NCBI RefSeq assembly: GCF_000504285.1
Contig: NZ_KI632511.1
Coordinates: forward strand, 3,903,372 to 3,967,371
Direction of reading: 5' to 3'
Source of the DNA: Actinospica robiniae DSM 44927
Lineage (GTDB): Bacteria; Actinomycetota; Actinomycetes; Streptomycetales; Catenulisporaceae
Length of the DNA: 64,000 bases
The position numbers were made by a program, and so were the translations under genes. Shown here piece after piece: positions 50,969 through 60,483 of the stretch. Each line of letters begins with the position of its first letter. Position 1 is the stretch's first letter. A model generated the notes under the pieces. It was not told the DNA's origin. It saw nothing but the letters and a program-made list of their open reading frames with translations, and made no database searches.

Positions 50969-53680
50969 ATGACCCGGGAAACCGCCACGCGACCCACGGC
51001 GCACGGCGCACGCCCGTCCTGGACCGAAGTCCGGGAGACGATCGCCGACTGTTGCCCCACTAAGGTCATCGAACTGCTCGCCCCGCATGAGCCCGCCGAA
51101 CTCAAGGGACTTCATACGCCTCTCAAGGCGCTACATACCGAGCTTCGCCGCGCGGAACGCACCGACTATCGGCACGTCTACCAGCAGTATGCGCCGTTAC
51201 TCGTCGCAGCCCTGATGTCCGCCCCGACTCCGGCGCAGGCGGCATGGTGGCTGTCGAAGCCCATGCTGCTACACGCCACCTGGGCATGGGGCCCCAACAG
51301 CGGATCATCCAATCCCGACCACGGCAAGCTCCTTGCGCTCTTGACCGCACGTCGCGGCACGGATTGGACCGGTGATCTCGCATGTCGCCTGGCCACTGGC
51401 ATGCGGGCGAACCCCGATCGAGCACTGTGGCAGATCGCGTCCGGCCTCGCCGAGCACTCGCGTGCCGAGGTGCCCCTGAGCGACGGATACGTGGTCGGCT
51501 GGGCCGCGGCTGGATCACGCGTGCGCTACCGGCGTCCAGGAGGCACTGAGGAGCACACTCTGGCCTCATGGCTGCGGGCCGAACCCCGGCTCGGTCAATA
51601 CATCGCCCGCACCTTCGAGATACCCGGATTGGGAAGCGAGTTCGTCGATCCGAACGCGCACCGCTTCGGCGCCGACAACGACTGGCCGAAGGTACTCGCC
51701 AAGCTGTGCGCGGAGGGACGGCTGGTGCGCGGCGAAATCATCGACGCCTGCGCGGCGCGGCTGCTCGCAGGCGACAGACCGGGAAGCCTGCGCGGCCACA
51801 TCATGGTGCACGAACAGCTGGCGCCGACGCCTACGGAGATCCACGACCGTCTGCCCACATACTTGGGCATGGCCGCCACAGCCCCCGGCGTGGCCGCGAA
51901 ACTCGCCCAAGACGCCCTGCGCCGGCTCGATACGGCTACAGCGCTCGACACCTACACCCTGGTCGGACTCTCCACCGACGTCTTCTCCCGAGCTGAAACA
52001 GGCCTGGCCAGCCGGCAACTCGGATGGATCGACGCGACGCTCAAGAAGAACCAGGACGCGGCACCGATACTCCTGCCCTCCATCGGCACGGCGTTCACCC
52101 ACCCGGCCGTGCCCATCCAGCAGCGTGCACTGCGCGTGGCTGCCAAGCATCTGCACAGCGCGGGCGCCGACGTCATCTCCACGCTGTGCCAAGCCGCGCA
52201 ACACCTCGATCCGGCACTGCGCGACGATGCCCGACGCGTGTTTTCCGCCCCGGACGCGCAAGCCATCGCCACCCCGGCTTCATCGGCGCCGGTCCGGCTC
52301 CCGCCCTACCAGCCTGCGCCGATGCCATCCGCGGTTGAGTCACTCGACGAGTTGGTCACCGCGTTCACGCCCGTGTTGGCGAATACGGCCATCACTCCGC
52401 TCGAGGCGGAACAGCTCATGGCGGCGGTCGCCATTCATGCCGACCGGCACCGCGAGGCGCTGGCCGCGGCGCTCGCGCCACTGCGCGTGACGTATCCTCC
52501 GCAGACGATCTACGGCTGGCAGCAATGCACCTTCCCAGGAGCACTGCGCTGCCTCTTCGACGCGGCGGTGGGAGAAGACCACCGCCAGTTCAAGATCGCA
52601 CGTCTGAGCGCGGGCGAAGCCACCAGGCCCATCATGGTGACCGTCCTGCGCATCAACGAACTCACCGACGCGCTCCTGGTCGAACGGCGCGTTCCTGCAC
52701 TCCTCGCTACGCCCACCATGCCCTCGGGCGCCATCGACGTCGACGTCTTGCGTGCACGCCTCGCAATGTACGAACAGCGCGAAGCCAGCCCGCTCAAGCA
52801 CGACCTGCAGCAAGCACTGATCCGCGTCAGCGACAGCGAGCGAGACGGCATTCATGCCGAACTCAGCGCCCTGCCCGCGCTACCGGCCCCGATACCGGCT
52901 CTCGATGACTACCTCGACCAGGCCAAGACGTACGGCAGAAACCTGATGCCGTACGCGAGACCGCTGGGCATGCCCAGCGGTACCCGACCCGAGACCCTGC
53001 GTCCCGTCGGCGAGGAGGCAACGAGCCCGTACTGGGTCCTGGTACCGCCATTCGACCCGCATGACAAGATCGCCTTCGCGCAGGACGGCTGGAACATCCA
53101 CTGTGACCACTGGCCGATATTGCTGCCCCACGACCCGGAACTCCTCGCCGCCCACGCAATACCGATCCTCTACCGGCAGGCCAACGGCGAAGACCGAAGC
53201 GGACCCACGATCTTCCCCCACCTCGCCGAAACAGCCGGGACCCCCGGCCCCATCACGCACCTCGCCCTCGCCTACGGCCTGACAGCCGAACGACTACACA
53301 ATCGAGTCGCAGCCCAAGACGCCCTCCTTACCCTGGCCGCCCGCGATCTGCTCCAGCCCGCACACCTCGGCCGACTGGCCGCAGAACTCTGGCGCCGCGA
53401 AATGATCAGACCGAAGCGGCTGATCACATCACTTCAAGAGGCTGAGAAGGCCGGAGCGGCCACGCAGGTCTTCACGGCCACCGCCACGGCCATCGACGTT
53501 CTCGCCACGACGCCCGACACGCGAGGCCTACCGGACCTACTCCTGCTCGCCACGCGATGCGCGGCCAACGCCGCGGCAGGAGCGGCGCAGATTCCCGGGC
53601 TCGCTGCGCTCACCACCGTGAGGAAGCCGGCTCGAGTCGGCCAAGAAGCCAACCGGCTCCTTGAAGCATTGAGCCAATAG
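50969..53680 (+). CDS. DUF6493-type large helical-repeat protein
   Basis: A 903-residue soluble protein made mainly of paired helices (HEAT-like repeats) with no signal or transmembrane segment. It matches the DUF6493 proteins encoded next to SWIM genes in actinobacteria, by eye. Conserved-looking blocks include QQYAPLLVAALMSAPTPAQA, ERRVPALLATPTMPSGAIDV and DALLTLAARDLLQPAHLGRL. The ATG at 50969 has GGAGAG upstream. It is coupled to the SWIM gene. In some genomes such pairs go with MoxR ATPase and VWA genes, but none are present here. Function unknown. Confidence 0.88.
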   Translation: MTRETATRPTAHGARPSWTEVRETIADCCPTKVIELLAPHEPAELKGLHTPLKALHTELRRAERTDYRHVYQQYAPLLVAALMSAPTPAQAAWWLSKPMLLHATWAWGPNSGSSNPDHGKLLALLTARRGTDWTGDLACRLATGMRANPDRALWQIASGLAEHSRAEVPLSDGYVVGWAAAGSRVRYRRPGGTEEHTLASWLRAEPRLGQYIARTFEIPGLGSEFVDPNAHRFGADNDWPKVLAKLCAEGRLVRGEIIDACAARLLAGDRPGSLRGHIMVHEQLAPTPTEIHDRLPTYLGMAATAPGVAAKLAQDALRRLDTATALDTYTLVGLSTDVFSRAETGLASRQLGWIDATLKKNQDAAPILLPSIGTAFTHPAVPIQQRALRVAAKHLHSAGADVISTLCQAAQHLDPALRDDARRVFSAPDAQAIATPASSAPVRLPPYQPAPMPSAVESLDELVTAFTPVLANTAITPLEAEQLMAAVAIHADRHREALAAALAPLRVTYPPQTIYGWQQCTFPGALRCLFDAAVGEDHRQFKIARLSAGEATRPIMVTVLRINELTDALLVERRVPALLATPTMPSGAIDVDVLRARLAMYEQREASPLKHDLQQALIRVSDSERDGIHAELSALPALPAPIPALDDYLDQAKTYGRNLMPYARPLGMPSGTRPETLRPVGEEATSPYWVLVPPFDPHDKIAFAQDGWNIHCDHWPILLPHDPELLAAHAIPILYRQANGEDRSGPTIFPHLAETAGTPGPITHLALAYGLTAERLHNRVAAQDALLTLAARDLLQPAHLGRLAAELWRREMIRPKRLITSLQEAEKAGAATQVFTATATAIDVLATTPDTRGLPDLLLLATRCAANAAAGAAQIPGLAALTTVRKPARVGQEANRLLEALSQ

Positions 53681-53954
53681 ACGACATGACCGCACCTCCC
53701 TCCCGCTCGCGTCTGTGGTCGGGAGGGAGACCACAGCGGCTTCGCCCTGACCGACTGCCGATTCCATACCCGACCACGCCTGGTCCGGCGCGAGGGCGCA
53801 TGCTGAACGCACGACGGCCCATTCCGCTGGGCGTCATCATCCGGGGCGATGCGTTCCATGTCCTCATCGTCCAAGGTGCAGGATTGAACGGCATCTCAGG
53901 ACGAACATTCCCACTGGTGAGCAGAAAGCCCGGTAGCGCGGTGGATCCCCACAC

Positions 53955-54347
53955 TCAGCTCGCGGACGACGTGGCCTCGCCTCGACGCTTGCGTGGGGCG
54001 GCCGAGCGGGGCGGTTGGGTGCGGACGTGGTCGCGGACGCGGGTCATGATCTCGCCGAGACGCTCCAGGTCGGCGTCGGACAAGGGGTCGAACAGGAGTC
54101 GCCCCCGGGTGACCTGGATGTGGCCGGGCAGCACCCGGCCCACGAGTTCTCTGCCCTTGTCGGTGATGGTGACGAGCACGGCGCGTTCGTCCTCCGCGAA
54201 CGTGCCGCGGGTGATCAAGCCCGCCTTCTCCAGCAGCCCGGCCTGGTAGGTCAGGCCGGCGCGGCTGTAGACGGCGCCATCGGCCAGCTGCGTCATCGTC
54301 AGCGGACTGCCGGCGTCGGCAAGGCGGGCCAGCACCTGGAACTGCAC
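53955..54347 (-). pseudogene. MarR-family regulator, 5'-truncated by the 384-bp repeat
   Basis: Starts abruptly in the middle of a MarR domain (QFQVLARLADAGSPLTMTQL), continues through the wing (LEKAGLITRGTFAEDERAVL) and the C-terminal helices to the stop. About 40 N-terminal residues, the first dimer helix, are missing. The open frame reaches exactly the first base of the right copy of the 384-bp repeat (54347), so the repeat replaced the 5' end. A GTG at the junction could give a shortened protein, which is unlikely to dimerise. Confidence 0.85.
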
Positions 54348-54730
54348 TACGAGGCGACGTGACGACCATGCTCATCGCGTGGGGTGCTTTAGCGGGGCCG
54401 TACCTTCTCGACTTGGCCTCGGGCAGGACCGTCATCACCGACACCGACATCTCGACGCGCTCACTCTTTCGACGCCGGTCGTGCAACTGGGGTCAGGTCA
54501 AGGGCGTGGACGTTTCGGTTAGCCGAGGCCGTGGAGGCACCAGTTCGTGGATAGTCCTCCACCAGGTCACCGGGAGACCCATCACCCTCAGGGCGCCATT
54601 CATGACGGGCGGCGGCCAGGACCTGTACTTCGAAGAAGCACTTTCGCTGGTGAACAGGCGGAAGCCCTACCGCGCTGGCCGTTCGAAGCCCTAGTCAACA
54701 ACTTGCTGGGCCCCAGCCCACAGAGCGGGG
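54347..54730 (+). repeat. 384-bp direct repeat, right copy
   Basis: Second copy of 21904-22287 with two A-to-G differences. Its left edge cuts the MarR gene, and its right edge ends after GAGCGGGG. It lies 32.4 kb from the left copy in the same orientation. Confidence 0.97.
54359..54694 (+). pseudogene. Truncated copy of the PH-like membrane gene
   Basis: Encodes the last 111 residues of the protein at 21790-22251, identical apart from at most one residue. The first hydrophobic helix and the N-terminal 42 residues are missing. A GTG at 54359 allows translation of the shortened form, but there is no native promoter. Confidence 0.85.
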
Positions 54731-54951
54731 CTGCTCGGTTCATCCCCGGGGGGCGGCAAACTCCTGTTTCGCCGGGCGGTGGTCGGCGCGTCAAGACACG
54801 CTCTTCGCGAGCCGTCCGGTTCGTACTCCCACAGCCGACTCCATGACTTCCGCCGGAGCTGCCGGTTGACCTCCACGACGGTTTGCGCCGACCCGCTCGC
54901 GCGAGCCTCGGCGGCCCGTGGCAATTCGCTGAACGCTGCGGCGCTCTCTAC

Positions 54952-56295
54952 TCACCTCCGCGGATCGTCGATGCGCCACCGCAACAAACAGGTGTCGGTG
55001 TGAGCCGCCAATTCCTGTGCGGTTCGGTGATGGTGTGTGGGGTGGAACCCGCGCACCGATCCCAGTCGAGCTCCGGTATCGGGATCCCAGATCTCAAGCC
55101 CTGTGTCACCCACCGCGTAGAGCAGGCCGCGTGCGGTGAAGAATGGCCCACTGGGGCCGGCGAACGCGAAGGTCTCCGCGCCGTCCAGCCATCCATTGGG
55201 GCTCCGGCTGCCACGGCGCAGGTCGAAGATGCGAGCTCCCGGGATAATCAATAGATCGTCGTCGCCGATGCCGCCAATGGCGATGCGATCGTCGTCGAGC
55301 CAAACCATCGCGTGATCCCAGTAATACTCCCGCGCGCACAGGCTCATGCGGGTGGCTCCGTCCTCCGACTCGAACGGATTGGCCGTGAGCCACGGCTCCA
55401 GCGCCCACGAGGTCACTGCTCCAACGGGGCTCCAGATCCAGCCGTCGTCGGCGATGCGTGTGCCGGACGGGCTCAGGTGGAGAGCGCCGTGGAAGTAGTG
55501 GAGATAGTGCGGAGGCCGGCGCTGGGCAGGGTCCGTGGAGGCGGGAAACTCGCGCGTGGTTATCGTGTTGCCGCTTGCGAGGTCGACGGCGTCCAGGCGG
55601 TTCCACGCGGTGCGGTGGATGAGGATCTCGCGGCCATGGAAGCTTGTGAGCGCAACGGAGAACGGGACGGTGTTCTGGTGGTGCGTCCCGCCGTGGAGTC
55701 GGAGCACTTCCTTTCCTGTGGACAGATCGAGGACGACGCCGTCGGTGCCGTAGTCGACGGCGACCACCACGAATCGGCCGCTCGGTGAGGCCTGAATCCG
55801 CAGTGCGGCCTCATGTCCTCCCCACGTGTGCGGGGACTGGCCCTTTGTCGTGAGAGCCGTCGAGCCGACGAGTTCGCACGCTCCCGTGTCGCAATCCCAG
55901 CGGTAGATCCGGCCGTGACCGGAAAGAATCAGCCACTGCCTGGAGCCGGTCGCGTCAAGGGGCGCTACGGCCCGGGCAGGCATGGCCTCAACGGGTAGCG
56001 GTGTGATGAGCAGGGTCGTATCGGTCGGTCGCGAGTCGTCCACGATCTGCGCTCGCCCCGCCCACCTGGTGCAATCGAGCAACAGCGTGTCATGACAGGG
56101 CTCGCAGACGCTGCCGACAGGCACCGTGACGCCGGATTCGGCGCGTCGGGCGCACTCCTCGCACAGATCTTGATGATTGACGCCGTCGCCGGTGTAGAAG
56201 CTCACACACTTGAGCACGGATCCGGTAGCGGCCCGCGCATGCACGCAGGAAGGCGCCCCGTAAGGCGGGGCCGGGTCATGCCCGCACGAGAGCAT
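54952..56295 (-). CDS. Beta-propeller-like protein with N-terminal cysteine cluster
   Basis: A 447-residue cytoplasmic protein. The first 75 residues hold several Cys/His (LSCGHD, CEECARR, CEPCHD), probably a zinc-binding module. The rest shows WD40/YVTN-like repeats: ILSGHGRIYRWDCDTGACEL, VAVDYGTDGVVLDLSTGKEV, LYAVGDTGLEIWDPDTGARL, with W-D-P/C-D-T-G turns. The ATG at 56295 overlaps no other gene. It stands in the accessory stretch rich in immunity-like genes. Function unknown. Confidence 0.75.
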   Translation of the reverse strand: MLSCGHDPAPPYGAPSCVHARAATGSVLKCVSFYTGDGVNHQDLCEECARRAESGVTVPVGSVCEPCHDTLLLDCTRWAGRAQIVDDSRPTDTTLLITPLPVEAMPARAVAPLDATGSRQWLILSGHGRIYRWDCDTGACELVGSTALTTKGQSPHTWGGHEAALRIQASPSGRFVVVAVDYGTDGVVLDLSTGKEVLRLHGGTHHQNTVPFSVALTSFHGREILIHRTAWNRLDAVDLASGNTITTREFPASTDPAQRRPPHYLHYFHGALHLSPSGTRIADDGWIWSPVGAVTSWALEPWLTANPFESEDGATRMSLCAREYYWDHAMVWLDDDRIAIGGIGDDDLLIIPGARIFDLRRGSRSPNGWLDGAETFAFAGPSGPFFTARGLLYAVGDTGLEIWDPDTGARLGSVRGFHPTHHHRTAQELAAHTDTCLLRWRIDDPRR

Positions 56296-56691
56296 CGAGC
56301 ACCTTCTGATTCGGAGGCTGAGAGGTATTACTCAAGCACACGGGGGCTCTTGCACGCACAACCGACCGCCGGCCAGAAACTGCCCGCTAGCGAAGCCGCG
56401 GCCTACACCGCCGCGATGGATGGCCTGGACGCGCTCCAAGAGCTGCGCAAGTCCAGACTCATCAGCGAGCGCGCCTACCAGGCGCACGCGGCAGCCGTGC
56501 TCAGACGACTCGGCCCACATCTGACAGTTCCCCAGAACGCAGAGCGCCCCACCGTCTACGAGCTGGTCGCCGAGTACAACGCGGTCGAACGCCGCCAGGC
56601 GAACGCCCCGCACCTACGGCAGGCGCCCGCGACGGGGCCGGTCGACACTCTCCACCGGCGCTGGTGGCTGACGCAGCACACCTGCTCGTGA
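56278..56691 (+). CDS. Hypothetical helical protein
   Basis: A 137-residue protein with a mostly helical middle (AAAYTAAMDGLDALQELRKS, LISERAYQAHAAAVLRRLGP) and a C-terminal RPTVYELVAEYNAVERRQAN. The ATG at 56278 is preceded by AAGGCGGGG at a slightly long spacing. It overlaps the start of the divergent propeller-like gene by 18 bases. The family was not recognised; composition is that of a real protein. Confidence 0.5.
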   Translation: MPAREHRAPSDSEAERYYSSTRGLLHAQPTAGQKLPASEAAAYTAAMDGLDALQELRKSRLISERAYQAHAAAVLRRLGPHLTVPQNAERPTVYELVAEYNAVERRQANAPHLRQAPATGPVDTLHRRWWLTQHTCS

Positions 56692-56949
56692 CGCGGCGTT
56701 CGGGGTCTGCGGCCCTGCTTTGCGAGCACATGAAGATCGGGCCCGAGACGGTGGTTGTGTCCTTGGCCGCCTCGTCGAGCTTGGCGTCGTGGCTCCGGCA
56801 GGTGTGGTCCGCCGGCGGCGGCCTTTGCCGCAGCCGATCGAAGCCGACGCGGTGCGGAAACGGGTGCTGGCCCAATGCGCTCAGATGCCGCAGGGTCCGA
56901 GCCGCAGAACTCGATCACCGATGCTGTACTCGAGCCAGCACCCGCACTA

Positions 56950-57135
56950 ATGCCGCGGGGGCTGCTGCTGCGGGCCGCGGACCTGGTTGTCTCCAGCCAG
57001 TTAGGCTCGACGAGCATGCTCCAGCGCAAGCCCCGGTGCGACTTCGCCATGGCCGGCCGCCTGATGGACGAGCTTGAGGCCCACGGAATTGTGGGGCCTC
57101 CGGAAGACGCCAAGGCGCGCGAGGTATTGATCCGG
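56950..57135 (+). pseudogene. FtsK/SpoIIIE gamma-domain fragment
   Basis: Reads [56 protein letters not shown]. This is the C-terminal winged-helix gamma domain of FtsK-type DNA translocases, which reads KOPS-like sequences (intact form: QRKLRVGFAKAGRLMDLME). The motor and membrane domains are absent. Likely a relic of an integrative element encoding an FtsK-type transfer protein, or of a duplicated ftsK. Confidence 0.75.
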
Positions 57136-57272
57136 CGCCATACGCACCTGGCCAAGTCCTCACCCAGCTCACGGAGATGTGAGAGGGCGTTATGCGGGGC
57201 CCTTGGGGTGGCCGGAATGGGCAGTGATTGGGCGTACCGTTGTGGCCGGGTCGTTGAGGGCTGGAGGAGCGG

Positions 57273-57863
57273 ATGAGTCACGTAGTTGCACGGATCGTGG
57301 AGCTGATGGCGCGGCCTCGCGTTAGTGGGGCAGCAGTTCCGTGGGACCAGGCGGCCGGCGAGGTGGGATTCGGTTTCCCGGGTGACTACCGCGAGTTCGT
57401 GGATGTCTACGGGGCCGGGACCATCAACGATGAACTGTTCATCGCCGCCCCGACGCTCCGGGCCCGGCGCGGGTATCGTCCGGGCTTTCGCGGGCTCGTG
57501 GACGTGACCACGGCGGGGGTCGGCCGATCTATCGCCGAGATGAGGGAGGACGCGGTCGCACTCGGCGATGAGGAGACCTACCCCTTCCCGATCCATCCCG
57601 AGCCGGATGGCCTGTTGATCTGGGGATACAACGGCAACACAGACGTGTGTTTCTGGGACACGCGGGAAGCGGATCCCGATCGCTGGCCGGTGGTGGTGTT
57701 CCTGCTCTCCAGCAGGAGCTGGGAGAGGTTCGATGGTGGAATGGCCGAGTTTCTGCTTGCGATCCTGCGCGGCGAGCACCTGCTCGCCGAGAGGCTGATC
57801 TGGCCTACCGAACCGTCATCCGGTCGGCCCGTGTGGGATCGCCAGTTCGGCTGGGATGAGTAG
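57273..57863 (+). CDS. SMI1/KNR4 (SUKH)-family protein
   Basis: A 196-residue protein. The SUKH core is [39 protein letters not shown] and later [44 protein letters not shown] proteins are immunity proteins against toxins of secreted or contact-dependent systems. GGAGGAG lies before the ATG at 57273. No toxin gene is adjacent, so it is an orphan or broad-spectrum immunity gene. Confidence 0.9.
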   Translation: MSHVVARIVELMARPRVSGAAVPWDQAAGEVGFGFPGDYREFVDVYGAGTINDELFIAAPTLRARRGYRPGFRGLVDVTTAGVGRSIAEMREDAVALGDEETYPFPIHPEPDGLLIWGYNGNTDVCFWDTREADPDRWPVVVFLLSSRSWERFDGGMAEFLLAILRGEHLLAERLIWPTEPSSGRPVWDRQFGWDE

Positions 57864-58175
57864 ACCCTCACAAGGCAGCGCAGCCTATTTTCGCGCCCGT
57901 GTGCGGGGCCGGGGTTCGGGCCCGTCGTCAGGCCCTGGTTCGGCCGGTGCAGACACTTCGCCAAGCGGAGAAATCGGTGCCCGCCTCGGGGACCGACGGT
58001 CGGCATTCTCAACAGCATTTTCTCCGACAGCCAGCCGGAGTCGAGGCGCACCAGGGTGGGTCGGGTGGCATGAGTGCTCGCGAATCGTTCGATACCTCGA
58101 CATAGCCCGGCAGCAGAATGCCACCGGTGCAAGGATGGCCGCCCCACTCGCGATCCACAGTCTCGGAGTTCTGTA
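57864..58175. other. Intergenic stretch
   Basis: About 310 bases between the SUKH gene and the DUF1963-like gene. No gene, hairpin or clear promoter was recognised. Confidence 0.4.
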
Positions 58176-59210
58176 ATGGCTCGGGTCACTCCGCCTCGGC
58201 CGATTGACATCACCACGGTCTTCCCGGAACTCTCCCCCCTCTCGGCGACGGCGGTGCGCCTGCACCCCCGCCCCGGGAATCCCACCGAGTGGGACAGCTC
58301 CATCGGTGGCCCGATGCTGTGGCAGCCAGACGCGCCGTGGCCCACCTGCCCACTCGACCACGGACCCTTTGACCAGATCGAGTTCTCAACCCCGGCCGAC
58401 ATTCGGGCGAGACGCCGGTTGATCGAGACCGCTGCCGCAGGCGGTCGGCGCCTGACCACCCAGGAACACATCGAACTCCAAGCTCACCGGCCCAGAACCG
58501 CCAACCCGCCGACCGGACTCGATTTCCCCCTGCTCCCGATACTCCAGATCCACGCCCCAGACGTGCCCTGGTTCGAGATGCCGTTTCAGGCGGAACTCCT
58601 GCAGATCCTGTGGTGCCCTCTGCTCCACCATCGCCCCAGCTCACCCCCTAACGGAGACGGTGCCCCCTGGGTGAGCGTGCAGTTCCACCTCGATATCGAT
58701 CCGCTGACCCTCCTCACGCCGCCAAGACCCCAACTGATCGAGTACGACTGGTTCGTGCCCGAACCCTGTGTGCTGCATCCCGAGCCGGTCACCGAGTATC
58801 CCCAACCCCCCGCCCTGAACGACAGCCTCGCCCAACGCGTCGAGCAGTGGGCTCGCGACGAATACGGAAACGCCGAGGGCGACATGGGAAACTACGGCCA
58901 ACTCTTCGCGACAGCCCCGGGATGGAAACTCGGCGGCCACCCGGACTGGAGCTTCGGATTTCCAGCCACCGCGATCCTGTGCCCGTGCGGAGCGCCGATG
59001 CTATTCCTCTGCACCATCCCCAGCTGCGAGTGGGACGCGGGCACAGCCAGCTGGGCTCCGCTCCAAGACATCGAGCTCACAACGACGAACTTCGGCGGGC
59101 GCCGCAACAATGGACCGACCTGCGTGCAAGTCGGCAACTACCAGCGCATGCGGATCTTCGTGTGCTCCGCCGACCCCGACCACCCCGTCCGCAGCGACAT
59201 CGTGCTCTGA
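58176..59210 (+). CDS. DUF1963-like (YwqG-type) protein
   Basis: A 344-residue protein. RPGNPTEWDSSIGGPMLWQP, FPLLPILQIHAPDVPWFEMP, and APGWKLGGHPDWSFGFPATA fit DUF1963/YwqG proteins, which frequently occur in immunity-gene neighbourhoods. The ATG at 58176 is chosen by the start of conserved sequence; the ribosome site is weak. It may have reached this place together with the SUKH gene. Function unknown. Confidence 0.8.
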   Translation: MARVTPPRPIDITTVFPELSPLSATAVRLHPRPGNPTEWDSSIGGPMLWQPDAPWPTCPLDHGPFDQIEFSTPADIRARRRLIETAAAGGRRLTTQEHIELQAHRPRTANPPTGLDFPLLPILQIHAPDVPWFEMPFQAELLQILWCPLLHHRPSSPPNGDGAPWVSVQFHLDIDPLTLLTPPRPQLIEYDWFVPEPCVLHPEPVTEYPQPPALNDSLAQRVEQWARDEYGNAEGDMGNYGQLFATAPGWKLGGHPDWSFGFPATAILCPCGAPMLFLCTIPSCEWDAGTASWAPLQDIELTTTNFGGRRNNGPTCVQVGNYQRMRIFVCSADPDHPVRSDIVL

Positions 59211-59565
59211 CCGGCGGGCCACCGAACAGCGACTTCTCGCGGGAAACAATCCTCTTGAAGGCGGGGATCCCGAGTCCTGGCGTCCGGCCAACCGCGGGTC
59301 GTGGCCGTTTCGTCGGTACACCCGCACGCGGGGGCGCCGACGGGTGGCCCAGATGGCCGCTGCTTGCGCGGGCAGACAAGAAGCGACGGAGCGTTCCGCC
59401 GTGTCCGCGGGCGCCTCGTGGAGGACTGCAAGACCACCGCGGCATCGTGGTGAACCGCTGAACCAGCGGCAGCCACCCGAGCACCCCCGTCGCAGAACGG
59501 TCGAGGATGCTCGCTGTCGTCCCGCGCTGACTGGTCGTCGGCATCGGGTGAGCAGCCCGCCGGGA
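59211..59565. other. Intergenic stretch
   Basis: About 355 bases between convergent genes. No gene or long hairpin was seen; open frames here are Arg-rich shadows. Confidence 0.4.
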
Positions 59566-60402
59566 TCAACGGACTTCTGGCGAGACCTGTCGCCTGGAGA
59601 GGGTCAGCTTGCGCTGCTCTCGGTCGAGTTCGATGACGAGGACCGAGACCTCGTCGCCGACCTGGACGACCTCTTCGGGGGCTTCTACGGGTGTCGTCGT
59701 GAGCTCTCGAAGATGAATCAGCCCCTCGATCCCGTCGGCAACCTGAACGAACACGCCGAACGGGACCAGCTTCGTCACTCGCCCATGCAACACGGTCTGG
59801 CCCACCACGATGCCGTCCGCGATGGCCTGGAAGGGATCCGGCCGCGCCGCTCGCAGGGACAGCCTCGCCTCGCCGTTACAGGTGTCGAACTGGAGGAACG
59901 CACACGAGAGGCTCTGTCCGACCTGAACGACCTCCGAGGCTGTCTCATAGCGACGCCACGACAGTTCGGGGATCGTGATGAATCCGACGCCCGGATAGAC
60001 CGGGTGGTCGGGACCGTCGTCCAGCTTCACGAACACGCCGAACCGCTCGATCGCTGCGACCGTCCCGGAAAGGATCTCGCCGCGTTGAAGTGACGCCAGA
60101 AACCTCCAGAGTCCGGGGTTCTCGGTGGCAGCCATCGACATCCGGACCTGCCCTTCCTCCTGGTCGACGGCGACCACTTCGGCGGTGATCCTCTGACCGG
60201 CTTGCACGGCGGAAGAAGGACTCTGACGCCAGGACACGTCCAAGGGTCCGACCGTCCCCAGCGGGCGCGCGGGGAACCCGTCCAGAGTCACGGCGACCCC
60301 GTGAGATCGAGTGACCTCCGTTGCGGTTCCGTGGCAGACGTCACCGACGTTCAGTGCTACCAGAAAATCCCGGGAAGTCTGATCGTCCGATGTCCCACGC
60401 AT
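59566..60402 (-). CDS. Triple S1-domain RNA-binding protein
   Basis: A 278-residue protein made of three S1/OB folds: about 20-95 (GDVCHGTATEVTRSHGVAVT), 105-185 (GEILSGTVAAIERFGVFVKL) and 195-270 (GQTVLHGRVTKLVPFGVFVQ, GIEGLIHLRELTTT). The GxFV and GLIH motifs are complete in the last fold, which suggests real RNA or ribosome binding. The start at 60402 precedes MRGTSDDQTSRDFL. It is distinct from ribosomal protein S1 (shorter, different order). Role unknown; similar orphan S1 proteins occur near toxin-immunity genes. Confidence 0.88.
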   Translation of the reverse strand: MRGTSDDQTSRDFLVALNVGDVCHGTATEVTRSHGVAVTLDGFPARPLGTVGPLDVSWRQSPSSAVQAGQRITAEVVAVDQEEGQVRMSMAATENPGLWRFLASLQRGEILSGTVAAIERFGVFVKLDDGPDHPVYPGVGFITIPELSWRRYETASEVVQVGQSLSCAFLQFDTCNGEARLSLRAARPDPFQAIADGIVVGQTVLHGRVTKLVPFGVFVQVADGIEGLIHLRELTTTPVEAPEEVVQVGDEVSVLVIELDREQRKLTLSRRQVSPEVR

Positions 60403-60483
60403 GCCATCCAGCCTCTCACGAACGACAGTTCGCTAACCCTGTGCCGTTCATCAGCCGTCGCTACGCGGGGTCTGTGCCTCCGT

